From Acheta domesticus (Eukaryota > Arthropoda > Insecta > Orthoptera > Gryllidae): a stretch of DNA of 64,000 nt. The position numbers and the translations under genes were made by a program. Below the pieces are notes generated by a model. The model worked only from the letters and a program-made list of their open reading frames with translations. It ran no database searches and was not told the origin of the DNA. Location: assembly GCA_031308135.1 (NCBI GenBank), contig JAHLJT010000631.1, positions 5,185,371 to 5,249,370 of the forward strand, written 5' to 3'. Below are positions 57,188-64,000 of the stretch, in pieces; within the stretch, counting starts at the first letter, position 1, and the number at the start of each line of letters is the position of its first letter.

Positions 57188-60026
57188 TCTCGGATACATG
57201 ATTTTCTTACAATTGTTCCGTTTGTAATTACAAATGGAATGAAAGATATACAATTATCACGTAAATTCTTAACGGTCGATGTTCTTTGCCTCATTCAACT
57301 ACCTTTTAGAATTTGACCAGTATAAAACAAAAATTATTTATATCCTACGAAATTTTAACCCAGAATAGAATTTTCTGAAAACCCAAATCTTGAACATTTA
57401 ACGTACAACTTTGAGAAGGTTTCACTAGCATTTTTGCGAAACTTTCAAGGAATCCTTGAGTTTCAAAAATCTTTCAGTTTGTGCCATCCCCAGATCGCAA
57501 AGGGTGCAAACCTCAGAGACGGCACCACCGCAATGCAAATGCTTAGGAGCTTGGGTCTCGAAGAACAACTTCAGCACAAAACCATAGGGTCAGCATGACT
57601 TGGAGATTGTGCCTTTTCGCAAGAGGTGTTGCCAGACACGAAATCGCAAAGAGCAAGTGATTTACTTCTACATGATTGACCTCACGAGTGCAAGTGAGAA
57701 CTGAAAGGCATTCGTAGTAGAACAAATATCACGTAGTGATTAACTTCCTAGTATCTTTCTTCCTATATTGGTCTCTATCTTAGGCAAAGATCTCGAGAAA
57801 GCTTGCCTTCTGCAAGACGTACCAACTTGTCTCAGCAAATACTCAATCAGGTCGTGTTATTTTCTGCAGAGATGCGCGTGGAGCTGCGTCATTCAGTTAC
57901 CGGTCACTTCAACCTTCGGAAAAAGTGGACGGAAGATTGCACCATTAACTACGGAAACGGTCGTGTCAGTTAAAACCCTAGCCCAGCTACAAGAAAGATG
58001 TGCTTCCTATAAGAGTGCTTCTGTCGCACAATAACACCCCATCACAGCAACTTCTCGAAAGTCTGTTAACTCCCCTTTCCTTAACCTTCTAACTTTCCTG
58101 TGAGACAGCAATCTTCTAAAAACAGTACCTCTTTGTAGCACTGATTAGCTGATGCGTTAACGCAAGATAATGAACGAGTACTACGTGAATGTGCTTGTCG
58201 CCGACGCTGTATTCTGTTTTTTTTTTTTAAATTCATGTCTTGAAATTTATGTCATGCTTAGCTTTGTTCAAATAAGTTCTTACAGTCTCTAGCATTGGAC
58301 ATGTTAATGAATCACAGCAGCTAATAATGTTTTGTTCCTGTTCAAAAATTTCCATCAACCAATATGGTACCTCCTTATGGGATATGAACTGGCAATATTG
58401 CAAGTTCAAAATTATAAAAGCCGTAAAAATACTAGCAGGTATGAATGATGCTGAAAAGTTAGAATTTAGTAAAACTACATTTTTACGTGTTTTGTTGTTT
58501 TTTGCTCATATGCACAAACAAATCATCTGCAAGCTGTTATTCAGCGTTATTATGTAATAAGATCATTGTCAACTTGTTCCGAAAACTCTCTCGCTAAATC
58601 TTCTGTAACTACAGTTTATTCTTTCCCGAATTTGCTTAACACTTCCATATTTTTGTCCCCTAATTTTTGAAGAGATTAAAACTACACAAAGTCAGTCTAA
58701 TTGTGTTCACTTCTACTTCTACAATTGCTCCATTTATGTTTTGTAGGCAAATCTACATAAATATTAAAAGGTGTCGGTTTTTTATGTTTATGTGAATAAG
58801 GAATTAGCGTTTTAATAACATTAATTTGTTAGTCACATTCATTTGAAAATCGATCGTTATTTGCACATTTAAGAACGTAAATGTGAGAAGTCGAACGAAA
58901 GAACGGGCTTCTGTAGCAATGTGCTGCAATGTGCTTCTGTAGCATTACTTACAGTTTGGTTTTCTTCGTATTTACTTAAGTTCAAGTTAAATAAGTTCCA
59001 AGGCAATAGTGTTCATAGGATTTTGTAAATTTATTTTTAAAATTACATTAAAAAGGATACAAATTATATGAAATCTGCCGCGCTGCGATTCACTAGTCGC
59101 ATTCAACGCCACCTACATAGATCTATTTGTGGGCGTTGGTTTAATTCCCGGCATACTCATTAAGATGGCAGCGCTAAAACAAGGTTTCGGATATTTCTTA
59201 GAATATTTGTGGTCTGATCTGAAAAAAAATTATCAGTTCCTCATCAGAAGATCGAGACACGTCGAATGACACCTCAAATGTTTGGACTGGTGCGTGGAAA
59301 TGATCTAAGCGCGAGTGACGGATCCACATTCACGCACACTCGGGAGTTACTCAAATACTGCACAAGGGTAACCCCAGCTGCGGCACGGGGCGTCGGGTCT
59401 GCGACTTCTGTGTCACTCAGCCTGATTTTTTTCACAGCAATTGGCCAGTGAATCGACTCTTGGACGGCAAGAGTTCGGCGCGTGATTGCAAACAACGCTT
59501 GCCACCTTCCGCGAAATTACTTTCTTTCAAAAGTGTGGAATACTGAAATGGCAGCGGCAGCAATTGTCAAATCATTGCAGGATTATTTAAATTTTTTAGT
59601 TGGGAGGGTGCGCTTTCTAGTAGAACAAGTGATAGTCATAATGAATGAAAACCGAAAGTCACACGAATTTTAAAATAATACTTTTTTCACATTTATTGAC
59701 TTAAATTAATTTTTGTTTAGCTGCCAAACCAAAGATTTCTAAAGCAATTTCAATTTTTATCTTGCCTTAAGGAAGTCCAGAAGATTTATTGAAAAGAAAA
59801 TTAAAAAGTGTCAGACAAATGAGCGTAGTTTTGTGCTTTTAAAAAACAGAACACCCTACGATGTTGCGACCCCCACCCCGTTGCTTTAGAAAGAAATACC
59901 CGGCCACAGAGGAAAACTAGCGTAATAGCAAGCAAAGGATATTAATGGTCTAAAAAAATACTGAAATGATAGTTGTGAAGTCGAAATATACAAATAATAC
60001 AGCACACAAAAAGAAAGTTGTCAGGC
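57188..60026. other. Unassigned stretch
   Basis: No element end or domain is recognised. GC-richer pieces at 57,480-57,700, 57,850-58,010 and 59,260-59,480 have frames of up to 88 codons that match nothing I know. The remainder is AT-rich. Confidence 0.3.
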
Positions 60027-60420
60027 CCAAAGACTATACATATTTCTCAATGTATGTTGACGTGTTGAATCCGAATCTAAAACCAGAATTGCCCCAACAC
60101 CCTCCACATTTTTTTTAAATCGCGAAAACCCATCGTGACATTGATGTTTTTGTTTTCTGTTTTTTTTTTCAAATCCAAAGACTTGACACATGTTACTCCA
60201 CGTGTATCAACGCGCTGACTCCCAATCCGAAGCCAGAATTGAGCCACCACCCTCTAGTGTTTTTTAATCGCAAAAAACGTGAACTTTTTTTTCGAGGGTT
60301 GTTTTCAGATCCAAAGACTTGACACATTTTTCTCTAATGTATGTCGACGCGCTGAATCCGAAAGTGAAGTCAGAATTGTCCCATCACCCTCCAGCTTTTT
60401 TTTAATCTTGAAAAAAAAAA
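60027..60420 (+). repeat. Tandem array, three ~136-148-bp units
   Basis: 'ccaaagact' begins units at about 60,027, 60,175 and 60,311. Each continues with 'aatgtatgt.gacg.g.tga', 'tccgaa....ccagaattg', 'cc..caccctcc' and a poly-T run, then 'aatcgcgaaaa'. The units are about 75-80% similar by eye. Confidence 0.7.
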
Positions 60421-60514
60421 CATGAAATCGTAAATTTTACGGTGGTTTTCGTATTTCACGTTTGTTTTTTCGAATAAAACAACTGAAGGGTGGTGGCTCA
60501 ATCGCAGATCAAAA

Positions 60515-60570
60515 GAAATAGAAAACTTATACTGGAAAGTTTGTGCCATTCTGTAGCATCATTCTGTAGT
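60515..60570 (+). repeat. DINE-like 3' end scrap, variant 1
   Basis: 'aacttatactggaaagtttg' followed by 'tgccattctgtagcatca' matches the inner 3' end of A1 and the end of B. Here the CACCACTAG terminus has decayed to CATCATTCTG. Confidence 0.55.
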
Positions 60571-63039
60571 TATTTTGGGTGCCTGTCTAATTAAAGATGC
60601 CATTTACGGTTGATATGAAATTGGTTACAAAATGAGCCCTTATAATAGCATAAGAGACAATTACATACGTTTATTTACAGAAGAACGGTTAATGCAATTA
60701 CATTAAACGTATTCAGTACTTTACCTGACTGAGTCCAAAATTATAATACAGTGAATTTATATTACCCCACGACTGTTACCACTCACGTAACGTATAACCT
60801 ACTATTATAACTCAAACATCTCGGAACCCAAGACATACTGCGTTGCAATTGATTCTCAATAATTTTGCGTTTATAAAAATGCCACTAACCGCATTACCAA
60901 GTGCTTTCTCCAGAGACCGCGCACTGAGTGAGCAAGTGGGAAAGAAAATTGGTTTAGTTTTTCAGTCTTTCCCGCCAAGTTCATCATTTTAGGAACTCAA
61001 TGATGGATTCGACTAAAATGTATACATTGGAATAACAAATGGAGTAAAATCAAACCATATAATTGTTCAGAAGATTGTCTCTTGTATTATAAACTTCAAA
61101 GGAAAGGCTAAAAGTAAGAATTTAACACAAATATTGTAAAATATTTTTTTGGAGTGTGAAGTTCAGAAACTAGCACTATGAGACGCTACCAGGCACTGAC
61201 CACGCAAAAATGCCACGTCTCGCCCCACAAGATGTTTCCTCAGTAATAACTAGTAAATGGGAACTGTACGCAATGTTGGGGATCATGGTCATGAACCAGA
61301 GCTACACACAGTGAGGCAGTGAAGTTCACCGAGCCCGTATAGCACAATATTACGGCATGAATGAAACTACTAAATGAACCATATTTTCTGAATGTCGTTA
61401 TTTCAACTTGCATTCCTCATAACACACGGCGACTATCCATAAAACATAATATTCATTTAGCAGTGGAAGGAACCACTTATAGAACCACTATCCACATTTG
61501 CTTGTAAGTCTTTCATTATCAATGTGAAGTCCGACACTGGTTGTTCGTTGCAATTTGAGGAAATCTGACGTGCAGCTAGTTTAGGCCCTCGTAAAGAGTC
61601 GTGAGAGTCCTTCAGAAACGTTCGGCATTAACGATGAAAATGTGATTTCGCAAAGATATATTGAACCAGTGCATGAATACACATAAGCACAAGACACTCG
61701 AGAATTGAACTGAAACTCACAATTAACTTCATATGGTACAAGGAATATTGAATGTTTTGACTCGATATAACTAACCTTGAAAACAAACTGTTACGAAGCC
61801 TGCCACAGCTCAACAAGGCTCATTTACTCGTACCTCCCTTTTGCGCGTGCACCGAGCCCTGCTAGGCCCTGAGAACTGACACCTCCCTAGAGACCTGCAA
61901 GGCGTGCCGTTTGCTTGCTCGTACTCGCTCGAATATTTCAGCCTCGAGTACCGTGTCCTCGAGCATTCTGTGCTCGCTTATGATTAGCTGGTTCACGGAC
62001 CCGCGGCGGCGGTCCCGTTCACGTGATCCCTCACGTTAACAGTGAGCCGTGGCATCAAAAGCAAATTAATGGGATTATGAAAGCTTACATTCGCCTGGAG
62101 ATGGCGCCGTAACACACAAGAAGAAATCTAAAAAGGAAAAGAAAGAAGGATAACAAGAATAAGGATAAGAAGAAGAGACTTTACACATTATTTCTGAAAT
62201 CGCAAAGACGGTTTTCAGATTTCAAAAGTTTGTAAAAGAACATAATTTTTTCCGCAGGAAAGCAAGAAAAATATTACATTTTCAGATGTTTTTGCAAACT
62301 TCACTTCTTTTATCGGCGACACGTTTTTGATTTTGAAATATTGGAAAACGAGTAACGGTGAAAAGTTAAGTGGAAAATGACATTATTATTATTATTATTA
62401 TTATTGTTATTATTACCCTCCGTAAATAAACTTAATTCCGTTTGAAATCTATAAGGGAATTTTAGGGTGAGCACTGCAATTAACTTGCACAAATTTGTTG
62501 AATAATCTATTATTTTAATTTCATTTAGAAATGCTTCTAATAATTAAGTGATATCAGAAAAATGTTTTTACCCTTTCGTTTGAGCAGCAGCACATCATTG
62601 TGACACTTTATCCAGAATAATAAAAAAAACATTAGAAATAGTGTATTTGTTTAAATGATTCAAGCACTGTATTTATTATTATTATTTGAAGCGTAATATT
62701 TCCATGCATTAGCACCAACTGTCCCGTTTTTTCAGGCCCGCATCTCCTTATTTTAGCTCATACAGCCATTGTCCTTATTTTACCTCGTTTAAATCGCCTC
62801 ATTGTGGCCGTTGCCTTCCTACGCAAGACTAGCCCGAGTCGTTCCCCTCGTACCGAGCATCGAATGCTCGGCTTAGAAGGCCGAGCGAATTTCGCTCGGT
62901 GGATCGCAGCCGAGCAAAACTCTGTCCTATTGGCCTGACGTCTAGCGGATTTTCTGTGAACTGCCGCGACGCTCGAGCAAAATTCTCTCATGCAGAACTT
63001 TAGATCCAGAATCTCTTTCTGGATCAAAAACGTGAGAGA
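60571..63039. other. Unassigned, with CGAGC-rich patches
   Basis: CGAGC-rich patches lie at 61,900-62,030 and 62,815-62,990. The second contains two palindromes. An (ATT)n run is at 62,383-62,415. I see no coding identity. Confidence 0.35.
62853..62899. repeat. Two adjacent 19-bp palindromes
   Basis: CCGAGCAT-CGA-ATGCTCGG at 62,853-62,871 and CCGAGCGAA-T-TTCGCTCGG at 62,881-62,899. Both are perfect outside the centre, share the CCGAGC outer arm, and start 28 bp apart. Confidence 0.8.
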
Positions 63040-63628
63040 TAAAATAAAAAACATTCTAATGTTTGCAATAACAAAAGAATAGAGCAAAATGGCGTGTGGG
63101 CATCTTATAGTATACATTTCGCACTATCACTACCAAAAGTTTAAAGAAAGCATTTGAACCCGTTTTTGAGAAAATCTTGTTTTTGTTATTTTTTAATGTT
63201 GCACATTTTGCCTCCGATATTGCGCGAAATCAACGAAAAGTTTCAAAAAAAATCGAAAATTCATAGTTAATAGTGAAAATCGTACCTATGCCACCTTCAT
63301 AAGTGTATTTTACTTTATTCTTACAAGAAATTTAAAGAAAAAATTTGGAGCCTTTTTTGAGAAAATTTTGAAAATGTCCTTCGGGCTTCATCTAAAGTAC
63401 CTCCAAATTTTAAAGAATATTTTTCAAAATCTCAAAGCTTCCACTCGAGCCAGACGGACAGGGGTTTCTTTAATTAGAAAAAATCTTATGCATGGTTTAG
63501 CCGCTAGTGGTGTTCACAGACGGACGGACATTCCGTTGAAATCTCGAAATCGATTTTCAGCAGCATTATATAACATTATCTGTACTACGAATATTACTCC
63601 GTACATACGTAAGTATACGAGAAAGTAA
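63040..63628 (-). mobile_element. DINE-like element, 5' half only
   Basis: In A2 orientation. The 5' terminus TTTTACTTTCTCGTATAC is at 63,628, then the ACGGAGTAAT block, 'gctgctgaaaatcgatttcg', a (GACG)n microsatellite (about 63,517-63,530), the 'tttaaagaatatttttcaaa' block and about one and a half monomers. No 3' hairpin or CTAG is present, so it is truncated near 63,040. Confidence 0.65.
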
Positions 63629-64000
63629 AATGAGAGTATAATATAATTGATATGAAATATTATTTACAAGATGAAATAACATTCAGGAAAAGCTCTTTTG
63701 GTCTTTCTTATTTAAACGCCACATTAAATTACTGTCAAAATAATTAGAAAAGGTTTTGTCGGCCATCTCTTCAGGGAAATTGTGGTCGATGAATGAAATG
63801 TCATTCCCAGCCTCGTCAGTTTCAGGGGTATTGTCACAGGCATGCTCAGAACTTTGCTTTGAGAAGTGAATTGCCGACCAGTTTTACTGCAGTTACATGC
63901 ATCAGCATGCCTTTTGATTATATGAAGGGTTCTTATTTCCTGTGGGCACGTGTGGGCTATGCATACAGACCCAATCCTCAGGAATATTTTTTCATCCCAA
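63629..64000 (-). other. Unresolved coding-like sequence at the window edge
   Basis: The minus strand reads almost continuously with one frame change. It shows RIGSVCIAHTCPQEIRTLHI and KRHADACNCSKTGRQF (about 63,830-63,970), then NDISFIDHNFPEEMADKTF and FDSNLMWRLNKKDQKSFS (about 63,690-63,810). The Cys/His spacing and composition look protein-like. I cannot name a family. It may be a transposase C-terminus or an exon cut by the window edge. Confidence 0.3.

Noticed and set aside
1..64000. CRISPR array, bacterial operon or phage region
   Set aside because: No regularly spaced short repeats, ribosome binding sites or dense same-strand genes occur. The content is eukaryotic transposable elements throughout.

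Overview
This window looks like a stretch of a large, AT-rich, repeat-dominated arthropod genome, probably an insect. The sequence does not fix the species. It holds Jockey-type and CR1/L2/Daphne-like LINEs, an I/R1-like LINE endonuclease, a Penelope-like element (PLE), a BEL/Pao polymerase remnant, P-, hAT- and piggyBac-type DNA transposons, a long tRNA-derived SINE, and a family with the build of Helentron/DINE-1 rolling-circle elements. I recognise no cellular gene, rRNA or functional tRNA. The one long intact reading frame is the PLE reverse transcriptase/GIY-YIG protein at 54,778-56,511. Every other coding trace is truncated or frameshifted.

Layout. 1-1,920: end of a DINE-like copy, an old Jockey RT and a clean 5'-truncated Jockey insertion with an 11-bp target-site duplication (TSD). 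2,900-4,360, 13,691-14,665 and 18,578-19,060: five copies of one SINE of about 550 bp. 14,735-17,075: composite DINE-like element A1, followed by a 227-bp terminal-inverted-repeat (TIR) element. 19,455-22,240: two LINE remnants facing each other. 22,884-28,177: a small TIR element, three degenerate tandem arrays, another Jockey remnant and a piggyBac-type MITE flanked by TTAA. 30,608-35,481: two inverted copies of one LINE, the longer one inserted in the C-terminal dimerisation domain of a hAT transposase. 36,928-41,310: a Jockey LINE interrupted by a 3.6-kb P-superfamily-like transposon. That transposon carries a P/THAP9-type transposase remnant on one strand and a YqaJ-type nuclease remnant on the other, and the nuclease is itself interrupted by a hAT-type MITE. 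44,176-47,756: an old DINE-like copy interrupted by A2, a near-identical inverted copy of A1. 47,940-49,421: BEL/Pao RNase H and integrase remnant. 52,430-52,600 and 54,681-57,173: PLE sequences, each with a hammerhead-ribozyme core. 57,188-64,000: mostly unassigned, with a tandem array, a palindrome pair and another DINE-like 5' end.

The most informative observations are (1) the P-like element with exact 8-bp TSDs and an apparent convergent YqaJ nuclease, at the centre of a three-level nest whose interrupted reading frames resume exactly when the insert and one TSD copy are ignored; (2) the DINE-like composite with two successive 3' ends around about 750 bp of apparently captured DNA, present in two near-identical copies; and (3) the piggyBac MITE whose two ends carry different but individually perfect palindromes. 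All identities were made by eye from motifs. No database search was possible.
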